This document shows positions 27,888 to 37,437 of a stretch of 64,000 nucleotides of DNA, in pieces (positions within the stretch are counted from its first letter, which is position 1; each line of letters opens with the position of its first letter). Under the pieces are notes generated by a model, which worked only from the letters and a program-made list of their open reading frames with translations, ran no database searches and was not told where the DNA came from. The stretch comes from Maritalea mobilis (GTDB lineage Bacteria; Pseudomonadota; Alphaproteobacteria; Rhizobiales; Devosiaceae). The translations under genes were made by a program, and so were the position numbers. Location: positions 644,193-708,192 of the forward strand of contig NZ_SNYR01000003.1 in the NCBI RefSeq assembly GCF_004363175.1. The letters run 5' to 3'.

Positions 27888-29627
27888 CGTCGCGTTTTGG
27901 CTTCATTGTCACAATCTTTTCCTGCCCAGCTTGCCACCCTGTTTGTGGCCGTTGCCTTGACGGCGCTCACCATTCTGGCGGTGGGGTTGCCGATTGTTGA
28001 AAATCGCGCCCGCACAGAAGTGGGCAGAGAAGTGGAGCAAGTTTTCGCGCTTCAGCAGGAAGCCATCAACGGACTTTTCGACAAATTTCGCCTGCTCACC
28101 GGCATCGTGGCGCGGGAGCCCGATATTGCTTTGCTGTTTGTGGCGCGCGAAGCGGGAGTGCAAGACCAACAGGCGCGGGCGCTGTTGAACAAATTGGCGG
28201 GCCTTTCCGGTGCAGCCAACATCCAATTGGCAGATCGGCAAGGTAAGGTTTTTGCACAATTTCAATCTGAACAATTTGCGCCAGAAACAATCCCAGAGGA
28301 GTTGCAAAGCGCTGCGCTGGAAGGGCGCTTGGGCAGAAAAACTCTCACCTCTGGCGATGATCAAATTGCCTATGCTTTTTCGTCTCGCGTGCACCGCTTG
28401 GGCGAAACAATCGGCACGGTCACCATTTATGTGGATTTGCAAACTTTGGGCACCGCTTGGGCGCTGATCGACGAACCTGTTTTCGTGACCCGGCCAGACG
28501 GAAGCTTTGTGGTGGGCAACCAATTGGCGACGGCCTTGCAAACGGATATGGTGAAAACTTATCCCAATCAACTCACGGAATTTATGCTGGATCGGGGCAG
28601 CGGCCAGCCAGTTCCCTATCTGGCCCGATCTGTATATCTCCCACTTTATGATTGGCACCTCAATGTGATGGAACGTTTTGCCCCTGTTGCGAATGCGCGC
28701 AACCAGTTCCAGCTCATCACCATTCTCGCAGCCATCATTGTCGCTGGCATGTTGTTCTTGCTGTTGCAACGATGGCATATTGCGCGGCTTCGGTTTGCGC
28801 AAGAACATGCGGTGGCTCTGGAGCTGGAAAAGCGCGTCAGCGAGCGCACAGCAGAGCTAAAGCGCGAATATGATGAGCGTATTCAAACCGAAGAAGCGCT
28901 GCGCCAAGCCCAGCAAGAATTGACCCAGTCCGCCAAGCTGGCCTCAATCGGGCAAATGTCTGCCGCTTTATCCCATGAATATAATCAGCCCATTGCCGCC
29001 ATTCGGGCCTATGCTGACAACGCACGAGCTTTCTTAGATCGTGGCCATGGCAAGCGGGTGGACGAGAATTTAGAACGCATCACCAAAATGACCGACCGCA
29101 TGGCCAAGCTTTCAAAAACATTGAAGAGTTTTGCCCGTAAGCCCGGAACGCAATTGCGAGCAGTTGAAATTGGCCCCTTGATGCAGGAGGCCATCATTCT
29201 GGTCGATCCGCACGCAAAAGCAAAAAAAGTCGACTTGGATTTCACATTGCCCATCGAAAAAGTGTTGGTGAAAGGTGGCAGTTTGCGCCTTTCCCAAGTG
29301 GTGGTGAACCTATTGTCCAATGCCATCGACGCAGCTGCAGGCAGTGCTAAAAATGCGGTCACCCTTGGCGTTGATTATGATGAAAAGCAGGTGGTGTTGC
29401 GGGTGGAAGACAGCGGCCATGGTGTCAGCGAAGAGGAAAAGAACAGTATCTTTGATCCCTTCGTTTCACAAAAAGAGGTGAGCGAAGGGCTCGGCTTAGG
29501 GCTTTCCATTGCCTATAACATTGTGCACGATTTTGGTGGTGAAATTGATGTTGGCGCCAGCGCGCTGGGCGGAGCCGCTTTTTATGTGAAATTGCCGCGC
29601 CATCATGACGAAAAAGAACAGGGCTGA
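27876..29627 (+). CDS. dctB: C4-dicarboxylate sensor histidine kinase DctB
   Basis: DctB senses C4-dicarboxylates in the periplasm and phosphorylates DctD. The 583-residue protein has a membrane helix at about 19-41, a periplasmic PDC-type domain to about 278, a second helix at about 280-298 and a coiled coil. The kinase core has His367 in ALSHEYNQPIAAIRAYADN (the DctB-type H-box), N-box VVVNLLSNAIDA, and EDSGHGV / GLGLGLSIAYNI. No Shine-Dalgarno is visible before the ATG and a hairpin covers it, so the exact start is uncertain. dctD follows after 2 bases. Confidence 0.9.
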   Translation: MQFFRRVLASLSQSFPAQLATLFVAVALTALTILAVGLPIVENRARTEVGREVEQVFALQQEAINGLFDKFRLLTGIVAREPDIALLFVAREAGVQDQQARALLNKLAGLSGAANIQLADRQGKVFAQFQSEQFAPETIPEELQSAALEGRLGRKTLTSGDDQIAYAFSSRVHRLGETIGTVTIYVDLQTLGTAWALIDEPVFVTRPDGSFVVGNQLATALQTDMVKTYPNQLTEFMLDRGSGQPVPYLARSVYLPLYDWHLNVMERFAPVANARNQFQLITILAAIIVAGMLFLLLQRWHIARLRFAQEHAVALELEKRVSERTAELKREYDERIQTEEALRQAQQELTQSAKLASIGQMSAALSHEYNQPIAAIRAYADNARAFLDRGHGKRVDENLERITKMTDRMAKLSKTLKSFARKPGTQLRAVEIGPLMQEAIILVDPHAKAKKVDLDFTLPIEKVLVKGGSLRLSQVVVNLLSNAIDAAAGSAKNAVTLGVDYDEKQVVLRVEDSGHGVSEEEKNSIFDPFVSQKEVSEGLGLGLSIAYNIVHDFGGEIDVGASALGGAAFYVKLPRHHDEKEQG

Positions 29628-29629
29628 AC

Positions 29630-30997
29630 ATGCAAAACATTTCGCAAACCCCGCAAATTTTGCTGATCGATGATGATGAGGATTTGCGCCACGCGCTGGA
29701 ACAAGCGTTGGAGTTGGATGGGTTTGATGTCAAAAGCTATGCCCGCGCGGCAGATGCAGTGCCGCAGCTTCATTCCCAAATGTTTGGCGTGGTGGTGTGC
29801 GATGTGCGCATGCCTGAAATGTCTGGGCCTGAATTTTTGAAAAAGCTGATCGAAATCGATCCTGCCTTACCCCTAATCTACATCACTGGGCATGGCGATG
29901 TGGCCATGGCTGTGGCCGCGATGCGCGATGGGGCTTATGACTTTATCGAAAAGCCATTCCCCACCAGCCAACTCACACTTGTGATCAATCGCGCGGTGGA
30001 AAAGCGCCGTCTGGTTTTGGAAAACCGGGTGTTGCGGGAAGAGATCGAAAGCGAGGATTTACTCGATGAAACACTGATTGGCCGTTCCGACCATATGGTG
30101 CAAATCCGACAGCAGGTCAAAATGCTCGGTGCCGCCGATATTGATGTGATGGTCAATGGCGAAACCGGCGCCGGCAAAGATATGGTCGCCCGCGCGCTTC
30201 ACGAACATTCCAACCGCAAAGATAATCCTTATGTGGCCGTGAACTGCGGGGCGTTGCCCAGCGAGATTATCGAAAGCGAATTGTTTGGCCATGAGGCAGG
30301 TGCCTTCACCGGAGCGACGCAAAAGCGGATCGGCAAAATTGAATATGCCAATGGCGGCACATTGTTCTTGGATGAAATCGAAAGCATGCCCCTTGATCTT
30401 CAAGTCAAATTGTTGCGGGTGGTTGAAACTAGGGGGGTAGAGCGCCTTGGGTCCAACAAAACCATCCCCTTGGATATTCGCATCGTAGCGGCCTCCAAAG
30501 CAGATTTGGCGGAGGCAAGCACAAAGGGCAAGTTCCGGCAGGATCTCTATTTCAGGCTCAATGTTGCCAGCATCAACTTGCTGCCGCTGCGAGAACGGCA
30601 AGAAGATATTTTAATGCTGTTCTATCGCTTGGCGCGGCAGGCACGGGCGCGTTTCCGCAAAGAAATTCCCGAAGTCACGCCAGACGTGGTCGCTGCCCTT
30701 CATGCCCATAACTGGCCTGGTAATGTGCGCGAATTGCGCAATTGTGCCGATCGGTTTGTGCTCGGCATGGGGCTGGGCGTGGGCGAAGATTTGCCCTCGT
30801 CAGAAAATGAAACACCTGCCTATCACCTTAGTGATCAGGTCGCGCGGTTTGAAAAGTCAGTCATTGCCACGGAAATCACCCGCAACAAGGGCGCATTAAA
30901 GCCAACATATGAGGCATTGGGCATCTCCCGCAAAACCCTCTACGACAAAATGAAAAAATATGGGTTGGAGACAGATCACTTGGAAAGCGATGTGTAG
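29630..30997 (+). CDS. dctD: Sigma-54-dependent response regulator DctD
   Basis: The 455-residue activator has a receiver domain with Asp58 in VVVCDVRMPEMSG, an AAA+ domain with Walker A GETGAGKD, the sigma-54 contact loop GAFTGA, and LFLDEIE, and a C-terminal Fis-type helix-turn-helix (KPTYEALGISRKTLYDKMKKYGL). Phosphorylated by DctB it should activate the downstream TRAP genes. Two 18-bp palindromes, one overlapping its own stop codon, are its likely binding sites. Confidence 0.95.
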   Translation: MQNISQTPQILLIDDDEDLRHALEQALELDGFDVKSYARAADAVPQLHSQMFGVVVCDVRMPEMSGPEFLKKLIEIDPALPLIYITGHGDVAMAVAAMRDGAYDFIEKPFPTSQLTLVINRAVEKRRLVLENRVLREEIESEDLLDETLIGRSDHMVQIRQQVKMLGAADIDVMVNGETGAGKDMVARALHEHSNRKDNPYVAVNCGALPSEIIESELFGHEAGAFTGATQKRIGKIEYANGGTLFLDEIESMPLDLQVKLLRVVETRGVERLGSNKTIPLDIRIVAASKADLAEASTKGKFRQDLYFRLNVASINLLPLRERQEDILMLFYRLARQARARFRKEIPEVTPDVVAALHAHNWPGNVRELRNCADRFVLGMGLGVGEDLPSSENETPAYHLSDQVARFEKSVIATEITRNKGALKPTYEALGISRKTLYDKMKKYGLETDHLESDV

Positions 30998-31008
30998 AAA
31001 TCTACACA
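30991..31008. promoter_or_regulatory. DctD upstream activator site 1
   Basis: TGTGTAGAAATCTACACA is a near-perfect 18-bp palindrome overlapping the dctD stop codon. It lies about 117 bp from the -24 box of the dctP promoter. Confidence 0.75.
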
Positions 31009-31022
31009 TCGGCTGATTTTTG

Positions 31023-31040
31023 TGTGTGGAACTTCACACA
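31023..31040. promoter_or_regulatory. DctD upstream activator site 2
   Basis: TGTGTGGAACTTCACACA shares the TGTGT/ACACA arms of site 1. The two centres are 32 bp apart, about three helical turns, as for tandem DctD sites in rhizobia. Confidence 0.75.
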
Positions 31041-31114
31041 TATATAGGCGAATACGCATATTGAATTTTGAGCAAGTAATTGAAATATAATTATAAAATA
31101 GCTTCCTCGAGTTT

Positions 31115-31130
31115 TGGCACGGCTCTTGCA
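31115..31130 (+). promoter_or_regulatory. Sigma-54 promoter of dctPQM
   Basis: TGGCACG-GCTC-TTGCA matches the -24/-12 consensus exactly, with GG and GC ten bases apart. Transcription should start near 31141, about 45 bases before dctP. Confidence 0.92.
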
Positions 31131-31185
31131 ATGTAGGGGTGAGCGGTCAGAGGGGCCGCATCTAGAATATCCTTGGGAGGATTAT

Positions 31186-32181
31186 ATGCTTAAGAAATTC
31201 GCAGCTGGCGCGGTCATCAGCGCAGCTTTGTTCGCCACACCTGCTTTCGCTGCTTGTGACCCTGGCGAAATTGTCATCAAATTCAGCCACGTGACAGCCG
31301 CTACTGGCCACCCAAAAGGTGAGGCTGCTGAAGCCATCGCCAAGCGCATCAATGAAGAAATGAACGGCACTGCCTGTATGGAAGTGTTCCCAAGCTCGAC
31401 ATTGTTTGACGACGATAAAGTGATGGAAGCTTTGTTGTTGGGCGATGTGCAAATTGCAGCGCCATCTTTGTCAAAGTTTGAAAGCTTCACCAAAAAATAT
31501 CGTGTGTTCGATTTGCCATTCCTGTTTCCAGACATGGATGCAGTGAACAATTTCACCCAAGGTGAAGTGGGCAAAGATTTGCTCAACGCCATCGACGACA
31601 AAGGCTATGTGGGCCTTGGCTATATCTATAATGGTTTGAAGCACTTCTCTGCCAAGAAACCATTGATGGTGCCAAGCGATGCGGAAGGCATGAAGTTCCG
31701 CGTGCAAACATCTGACGTGGCTGTGGCCATGATCGAAGCGATGGGTGCATCTGCACAGAAATTGGCCTTTAAAGAAGTGTATGGTGCGCTGCAAACGGGT
31801 GTTGTGGACGGCCAAGAAAACACTTGGTCAAACATCTACGCTGAGAAATTCTTCGAAGTGCAAGATGGCGTGACCGAAACCAACCACCAATTGCTGACCT
31901 ATTTGGCAGTAACCTCAAAAGAATGGTTGGACAGCCTTGATCCAGAAGTGCGCGAGCAATTCCTCACCATCTTCAATGAAGAAGTTGTGGCAGCCAATGC
32001 GCAAGCGACAGCGGTGAACGAAGATGCCAAGCAAAAAATGATTGCGGCTGGCGGTGTTGTGCGCACGCTGACACCTGAGCAACGTCAAGAATGGGTGGAT
32101 GTAATGAAGCCTGTTTGGGATCAATTTAAAGACGATATCGGTCAAGACGTGATCGATGCAGCCGTAGCTGCTGGTCAATAA
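31186..32181 (+). CDS. dctP: TRAP transporter C4-dicarboxylate-binding protein DctP
   Basis: This 331-residue periplasmic protein captures substrate for the TRAP transporter. It has a signal peptide (LKKFAAGAVISAALFATPAFA, cleavage before ACDPGE), the family motif IKFSHVTA, and the ligand-binding block GMKFRVQTSDV with its Arg that salt-bridges the carboxylate, then YGALQTGVVDGQENTWSNI. The ATG has GGGAGG 5 bases upstream. Adjacent DctB-DctD argue for succinate, malate or fumarate as substrate. Confidence 0.94.
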   Translation: MLKKFAAGAVISAALFATPAFAACDPGEIVIKFSHVTAATGHPKGEAAEAIAKRINEEMNGTACMEVFPSSTLFDDDKVMEALLLGDVQIAAPSLSKFESFTKKYRVFDLPFLFPDMDAVNNFTQGEVGKDLLNAIDDKGYVGLGYIYNGLKHFSAKKPLMVPSDAEGMKFRVQTSDVAVAMIEAMGASAQKLAFKEVYGALQTGVVDGQENTWSNIYAEKFFEVQDGVTETNHQLLTYLAVTSKEWLDSLDPEVREQFLTIFNEEVVAANAQATAVNEDAKQKMIAAGGVVRTLTPEQRQEWVDVMKPVWDQFKDDIGQDVIDAAVAAGQ

Positions 32182-32194
32182 TCCATAAATCTAG

Positions 32195-32225
32195 GCCGCG
32201 TCCCAACTATGGGGCGCGGTTTTTG
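32195..32225 (+). terminator. Attenuating hairpin between dctP and dctQ
   Basis: CCGCGTCCC and GGGGCGCGG pair (one G-U) around a 6-base loop and are followed by TTTTTG. It probably lowers membrane-subunit expression relative to the binding protein. Confidence 0.75.
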
Positions 32226-32250
32226 CTTTGACGGGGCAAAGGAGGGGGCT

Positions 32251-32937
32251 ATGGCCGCATATTGGCTATATGGCATTATTGCTGTGCTTATCGCCGCCAT
32301 ATTTTTGGCGGAACGCAAATACCCAGAAGTAATCAGCAATTTAGAAGAAAATATTTTGGCGCTCTTATTGGCGGCAATCACTTTGGTGTCTTTCGTGCAG
32401 GTGGTGCTGCGCTATGGATTTAACTCCGGCTTTGGCGGCGCGCTTCAACTCACCCGTATCCTGTTTGCGTGGATGATTTTGATCGGCATGAGCTATGGCG
32501 TCAAAATGGGTAGCCACCTCGGGGTCGACGCTTTTGTGCGCATGTTGCCAAAACGCGGCCTGCGCATCGCCGCCTTGTTTGGCGCAGCCTGCACGGCACT
32601 TTATGCCATCATTCTGCTCAATGCAGATTGGCTTGGCATTTTCGGTGCCAATGGCAAAGGCGGGGCCATGACCTATTGGTCGAAAATGTTCCAGCTGCAA
32701 TTGGGGTTGGAAGATTTGAAATATCCAACCTTCATGGTTGATCAGTTTGGTTGGCCAGAGCGCGTGCAGCGCTGGGTGGCTTATCTCATCTTGCCAATCT
32801 CACTTGCCCTTTTGGCCTTCCGGTCCATTGAAGCATTTGTGCAAATTTTCAAAGGCGAGCGCGATCTGATGATTGCGGGCCATGAAGCTGAAGATTTGGT
32901 GGCTGAAAATAAAGATGCATTGAAGGAGGCAAACTAA
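32251..32937 (+). CDS. dctQ: TRAP transporter small membrane subunit DctQ
   Basis: The 228-residue protein has four membrane segments (about 5-20, 33-56, 65-85, 98-120) with the DctQ features ILFAWMILIGMSYGVKMGSHLGVD and VQVVLRYGF. A region of about 45 residues (130-175) before the last helix is longer than in minimal DctQ proteins. GGAGGGGG lies just before the ATG. Its stop overlaps the dctM ATG (TAATG). Confidence 0.9.
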   Translation: MAAYWLYGIIAVLIAAIFLAERKYPEVISNLEENILALLLAAITLVSFVQVVLRYGFNSGFGGALQLTRILFAWMILIGMSYGVKMGSHLGVDAFVRMLPKRGLRIAALFGAACTALYAIILLNADWLGIFGANGKGGAMTYWSKMFQLQLGLEDLKYPTFMVDQFGWPERVQRWVAYLILPISLALLAFRSIEAFVQIFKGERDLMIAGHEAEDLVAENKDALKEAN

Positions 32938-34556
32938 TGGTCTCTGCAATTTTGTTCACTATGGTGCTCGTCCTGCTGTTGCTTGGCGTGCCCGTGGCCG
33001 TCTCCCTAGGCCTTGCGTCGGTGTTGGTGATCGCGTTCTTCTCCACCGACTCTATTTCCTCCGTGGCGCTGCAATTGTTCACCGCGTCGCAAAACTATAC
33101 GCTTTTGGCCATTCCGTTCTTCATCTTGGCTGCAAGCTTTATGTCCACTGGCGGCGTGGCCAAGCGGATCATTCGCTTCGCAATCGCCTCTGTTGGCCAT
33201 TTCCGTGGCGGCCTCGCCATGGCTTCTGTGCTGGCCTGTATGATGTTCGCAGCTCTGTCCGGCTCGTCTCCAGCGACTGTTGTGGCCATCGGTACCATTG
33301 CCATCGCGGGCATGATGCAGGTGGGTTATTCGAAAGAATTCGCAGCAGGCATCATTGCCAATGCGGGCACATTGGGCATCCTGATCCCACCCTCCATCGT
33401 GATGGTGGTCTATTCAGCCGCCACACAAGTGTCCGTGGGGCGCATGTTCTTGGCAGGCGTTTTGCCGGGTCTTCTGGCGGGTGGCATGTTGATGTTGGCC
33501 ATCTATGTGGTCGCGCGCATCAAAAAGCTGCCAGCGGAACCTTGGCGCGGCTTTGGCGAGATTTTGCAAGGCGGTAAAGAAGCAGGTTGGGGCTTGTTCC
33601 TGATCGTGATCATTATTGGCGGTATTTATGGTGGGGTGTTCACCCCAACTGAAGCTGCGGCTGTTGCGGCCGTTTATGCGTTCCTCATTGCAATTTTTGT
33701 TTATCGCGATATGGGCCCATTGGCTGGCATCACATGGGTGCCCGCAGATGCGCCGATTGAAGCGCGCGTCGGGTTTTCCGCCACCGTATATGCCTTGGGC
33801 GTGTTCTTTGTGTGGATGGCCCTGTCTTACTTCGTGGTGGGACGTGATAGTGAGATCAGCCTAGAAGCACGGTTCTGGGCAGGCATCGCCTTGTCTGTAG
33901 CGGTCATGATCGCCTACAGCATGTGGCGCGACCCAAAAACCAGCATTGCCCGCGTGCCAATGCTAATTGTGCGGGGCTTGCCGATTTGGGGCAAAAACCT
34001 TGTGTTGGTGCTCACCCGTTTCTTCCCCGCCTTGGTGCATAATGATACGCGCCGGGTGATGGTTGAAGCATCGCGCACTACTTTGATGTTGATGTTCATC
34101 ATCGTCAACGCGCTGCTCTTTGCCCATGTGTTGACCTCTGAGCGCATTCCACAATCCATCACCAATGTGATGCTGGATGCGGGCTTTAACTGGTTCACCT
34201 TCCTGATTGCCGTCAATATTTTGCTGTTGATCGGTGGCCAGTTTATGGAGCCATCAGGCCTATTGCTGATCGTTGCACCTGTGGTGTTCCCCATCGCTAT
34301 GGAATTGGGCGTTGACCCCATCCATTTGGGCATCATCATGGTGGTGAATATGGAAATCGGCATGATCACACCGCCCATTGGCCTCAACCTGTTTGTGACC
34401 TCGGGCATAACGGGCATGAGCCTTATCCAAGTGGTGAAAGCGGCCGCACCTTTTGTAGCTGTGTTGTTGATCTTCTTGGTGATCGTCACCTACACCCCCC
34501 AACTATCAACGCTGCTCCCCTATGCGATGATGGGGCCGGAAATCATCACGCGATAA
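32937..34556 (+). CDS. dctM: TRAP transporter large membrane subunit DctM
   Basis: DctM is the Na+-coupled transport subunit. The N-terminal half has ALSGSSPATVVAIGTIAI and NAGTLGILIPPSIVMVVYSA, and the C-terminal half has PIHLGIIMVVNMEIGMITPP, the diagnostic repeats. At 539 residues it is about 100 longer than the usual 425-440; the extra part (about residues 265-395) contains two likely helices (ATVYALGVFFVWMALSYFVV, FWAGIALSVAVMIAYSMW). Such long forms exist in other proteobacteria. Confidence 0.92.
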   Translation: MVSAILFTMVLVLLLLGVPVAVSLGLASVLVIAFFSTDSISSVALQLFTASQNYTLLAIPFFILAASFMSTGGVAKRIIRFAIASVGHFRGGLAMASVLACMMFAALSGSSPATVVAIGTIAIAGMMQVGYSKEFAAGIIANAGTLGILIPPSIVMVVYSAATQVSVGRMFLAGVLPGLLAGGMLMLAIYVVARIKKLPAEPWRGFGEILQGGKEAGWGLFLIVIIIGGIYGGVFTPTEAAAVAAVYAFLIAIFVYRDMGPLAGITWVPADAPIEARVGFSATVYALGVFFVWMALSYFVVGRDSEISLEARFWAGIALSVAVMIAYSMWRDPKTSIARVPMLIVRGLPIWGKNLVLVLTRFFPALVHNDTRRVMVEASRTTLMLMFIIVNALLFAHVLTSERIPQSITNVMLDAGFNWFTFLIAVNILLLIGGQFMEPSGLLLIVAPVVFPIAMELGVDPIHLGIIMVVNMEIGMITPPIGLNLFVTSGITGMSLIQVVKAAAPFVAVLLIFLVIVTYTPQLSTLLPYAMMGPEIITR

Positions 34557-34562
34557 ATCTTA

Positions 34563-34592
34563 ATCCGCCGGGCCTTTGGGGGCTCGGCGGAT
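34563..34592. terminator. Convergent hairpin between dctM and the APC permease
   Basis: ATCCGCCGGGCC and GGCTCGGCGGAT pair over 12 bases with one G-U around TTTGGG. There is no strong T tract on either side, but its place between converging genes suggests termination. Confidence 0.6.
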
Positions 34593-34595
34593 CAC

Positions 34596-35819
34596 CTATA
34601 GAAATTTCACTGCTTCACTCAGCAATAATCCTGCCGAAATCAGCGCCCCAAACAGGCCAAGCCATTGCCAATTGCGCAATGCTGCAGGTGCATCTTTGCG
34701 ACGGGCGATCTGCCACAGCGAAAAGTTCACCAAGCTAAAGACGAACAAGATGATGGCACTCGTGGCCTGTGCCAAATGCACCAGCGGAAAACTAACTGCC
34801 AGCACAATGGTAAGGCCCGCCACAAACCAGGTGGAAAAGAGTGGCGTTTGCCGCTGTACATCCAATTTGCCAAAAATACTCGGCACCAGCCCTTCGTTGG
34901 CCATGCCATAAAGCACACGAGAGGCCATGATGATTTGCACCAAAATGCCGTTCACCATGGCAATGGTGGCAATCACCGCGATGGGGGCCCCGCTCTGGCC
35001 TGTAAGGGCGGAGAACAAATCTGCCAACGGGGCTTTGCTTGACGCCAATGCAGCTTGGTCCATGCTGCTCACTGCCACCAGCGCCACCAACATATAAACG
35101 ATCACAGTAAGACCCAGCGTGATCAGGATGGCCCGCGGCACAGTCTTGTGCGGGTCTTTGGTTTCCTCGGCCATGTTTTCGATATCTTCAAAGCCGACAA
35201 AGGCAAAAAACGCGATCATAGCCGCGGTGCTCACGGCCATCATATCCGCGTGCTCGGCAAGGGGGTTCAGGCTTTCCGCCAGAAAAGAAACATCATTTAA
35301 ATTGGGCACACCCAAAAAGCCGATCACCACCAATGTGCCGATCTCCAGCAGCGTGATGATGGCCGCGAAAATGACACTCTCGCGTACGCCAAACCAGGCA
35401 ATGCCTGCCAAGGCGAGGATGATGACGCTGGTGATCAGCGGGGTGGGCAGCGCCAGCAATTGTTGGAAATATCCGGCAAAAGCAAGCGCAACAACTGCAC
35501 TTGAAATAATCGCTGTAGCGGTTACACCCAAGCCAACCACGCGTCCCCAAAAAGGACCAATGCCAATATTCACAAAAACGGCCTCGCCCCCTGCACGGGG
35601 ATAAACCGAGGAGAGCTTCGCATAGCTTAGGCCCGTGGCTGCTGCAATTATGCCCGCCAGTAAAAAGGCAAGCGGCGCCTGCTGGCCCGCAAGGCCAACG
35701 ATTTCGCCAATAAGGGCGAAGATACCTGCCCCAATGGTCACGCCGACGCCGTAAAAAACCAGCATGGGCAGAGACAGGGTTCGCTTTAATTTAACTTGGC
35801 TATTTTCTGGTTTCCGCAT
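34596..35819 (-). CDS. APC family amino acid permease
   Basis: This 407-residue inner-membrane protein has about 12 helices and the APC signature near its start, FYGVGVTIGAGIFALIGEI, which forms the unwound substrate site of helix 1, plus FFAFVGFEDIENMAEETKDP in helix 6. It belongs to the APC superfamily, near the cationic/neutral amino acid permeases; substrate unknown. The ATG at 35819 has GGAGG 6 bases upstream; a TTG 24 bases before it is rejected. No regulator is adjacent. Confidence 0.9.
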   Translation of the reverse strand: MRKPENSQVKLKRTLSLPMLVFYGVGVTIGAGIFALIGEIVGLAGQQAPLAFLLAGIIAAATGLSYAKLSSVYPRAGGEAVFVNIGIGPFWGRVVGLGVTATAIISSAVVALAFAGYFQQLLALPTPLITSVIILALAGIAWFGVRESVIFAAIITLLEIGTLVVIGFLGVPNLNDVSFLAESLNPLAEHADMMAVSTAAMIAFFAFVGFEDIENMAEETKDPHKTVPRAILITLGLTVIVYMLVALVAVSSMDQAALASSKAPLADLFSALTGQSGAPIAVIATIAMVNGILVQIIMASRVLYGMANEGLVPSIFGKLDVQRQTPLFSTWFVAGLTIVLAVSFPLVHLAQATSAIILFVFSLVNFSLWQIARRKDAPAALRNWQWLGLFGALISAGLLLSEAVKFL

Positions 35820-35881
35820 GAACGCCCTCCATTCATGCGGCAAAGCCTATCCTAAAGCGACGGCAATGCAATTGATCTAGA

Positions 35882-37348
35882 TTAGGTGCCGCAAAAAGTG
35901 CGAAGCACCCGCTCTTCATCTTTTGGCGGCGCAGTAAACTGTTCAAACTCTGGCTGATCGTCAAACGGGTGCTGGTAGACTTTGTTGAGCGTGTTGAACA
36001 GGCTCAAATCTCCTTCCATCGCCTCTTCAATCATCCGTTCCATCAAATGATTGCGGGGGATAAAGCGTGGATTTGAGCGTCGCATCATTTCCTGTCGGTC
36101 CGCAAGCAAAGTGGTTTCATCCGCATGCGCTGCGGTCCATTTGCTCATCCAATCACGCCAGCCAGCGCCTTCGAACTTTTCGGCATTTGTTTCAATCTCG
36201 GCTGGGTCAAGATCAACCAAAGCGCGGAAACTATTGGTGAAATCGAGATTGTGTTTTTGCAATAGATCCAAAAACGCAACAGCAATCGCCATATTCTCAT
36301 CGGAGAAAGGCAATCCAATCTTGGCGCATAGGCCACGTTGAAAAGCATCGTCATATTGCGGCGCAAATTCATTGATTGCATCTTGTGCCAGCTGCACAGC
36401 GGCATCTTCATTGTCATGCAAAATCGGCAAAAAGCACTGGGCAAGCACACCCAAATTCCAACGGGCGATCCGTGGTTGATTGTGATAGGCATAGCGGCCA
36501 AATTCATCAATCGAGCTAAAAACAGTTTCAGGATGATAATGATCCATAAAGGCGCAGGGACCATAATCAATGGTCTCGCCTGAAACGGCCATATTGTCCG
36601 TATTCATCACCCCATGGATAAAGCCGATCAATTGCCATTTGGCGATCAATTTAGCCTGCCGCGCAATAATCGCTTCCAGCAATTTGACATATTTATGCTC
36701 AGCATCGCGCAATTCAGGGTAGTGTCGCTCAATCACAAAGTCAGCCAATTGAGCAAGCGCCTCATGCTGGCCGCGCGCCATGAAATATTGGAAGGTGCCA
36801 ACACGCACAAAGCTGGCGCCAAGGCGGGTCAAAATCGCGCCGGGCAACCCCGTTTCCCGTTGCACTCGCTCGCCGGTTGAGATGGCGGCCAGTGCCCTAG
36901 TGGTGGGCGCGCCCAAAGAGTGCATGGCTTCGCTCATCACATATTCGCGTAAAACTGGCCCAAGCGCTGCCCGGCCATCGCCGTTGCGGGAGAAGGGCGT
37001 CGGCCCTGATCCTTTCAGCTGCACATCATAAATTTGGCCGTCTGGCCCGGTCACATCGCCCAAAATGTGAGCCCGGCCATCTCCCAATTGTGGCACCCAA
37101 TTGCCAAACTGGTGCCCGGCATAAGCCATGGCAACTGGTTGGCTGTGCGGGGAGGTTTTGTTGCCGGATAAAATGGCCATGCCCTCTTCGCTACGCCAAA
37201 ATGCCTCGTGCAAGTTCAGCGCGTTTGCCAATTTACTGTTAAAGCCAATCCAAGCTGGTGCAGCCACGGGGGTGGGCGCAACAGGCGCATAAAACAGATT
37301 GGGCAGGGCGGCAAAGCTTTGGCCTAAAGGGGCGGTGGGGATATCCAT
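35882..37348 (-). CDS. selO: Protein adenylyltransferase SelO (YdiU/UPF0061)
   Basis: SelO is a pseudokinase-fold enzyme that transfers AMP from ATP to protein hydroxyls and aids the oxidative-stress response. The 488-residue protein has GHQFGNWVPQLGDGRAHILG, KGSGPTPFSRNGDGRA, and the active loop IHGVMNTDNMAVSGETIDYGP. The C-terminus ends in FCGT, with Cys where eukaryotic SelO has selenocysteine near the end. It is a single-gene unit. Confidence 0.95.
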   Translation of the reverse strand: MDIPTAPLGQSFAALPNLFYAPVAPTPVAAPAWIGFNSKLANALNLHEAFWRSEEGMAILSGNKTSPHSQPVAMAYAGHQFGNWVPQLGDGRAHILGDVTGPDGQIYDVQLKGSGPTPFSRNGDGRAALGPVLREYVMSEAMHSLGAPTTRALAAISTGERVQRETGLPGAILTRLGASFVRVGTFQYFMARGQHEALAQLADFVIERHYPELRDAEHKYVKLLEAIIARQAKLIAKWQLIGFIHGVMNTDNMAVSGETIDYGPCAFMDHYHPETVFSSIDEFGRYAYHNQPRIARWNLGVLAQCFLPILHDNEDAAVQLAQDAINEFAPQYDDAFQRGLCAKIGLPFSDENMAIAVAFLDLLQKHNLDFTNSFRALVDLDPAEIETNAEKFEGAGWRDWMSKWTAAHADETTLLADRQEMMRRSNPRFIPRNHLMERMIEEAMEGDLSLFNTLNKVYQHPFDDQPEFEQFTAPPKDEERVLRTFCGT

Positions 37349-37437
37349 AAAAACCGTTCAACAATGATTTGAATTTTCGTGCAATATCGCGCACTTTTGT
37401 GGCGATTATTAGCAGTTTTACCAAAGGATGGCCAATC

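Noticed and set aside
31186-34556. DctPQM as the UehABC ectoine importer
   Set aside because: Ectoine TRAP transporters exist, but these genes are 20 kb from the doe/eut locus and directly follow dctBD with DctD-type sites, which fits C4-dicarboxylates better.
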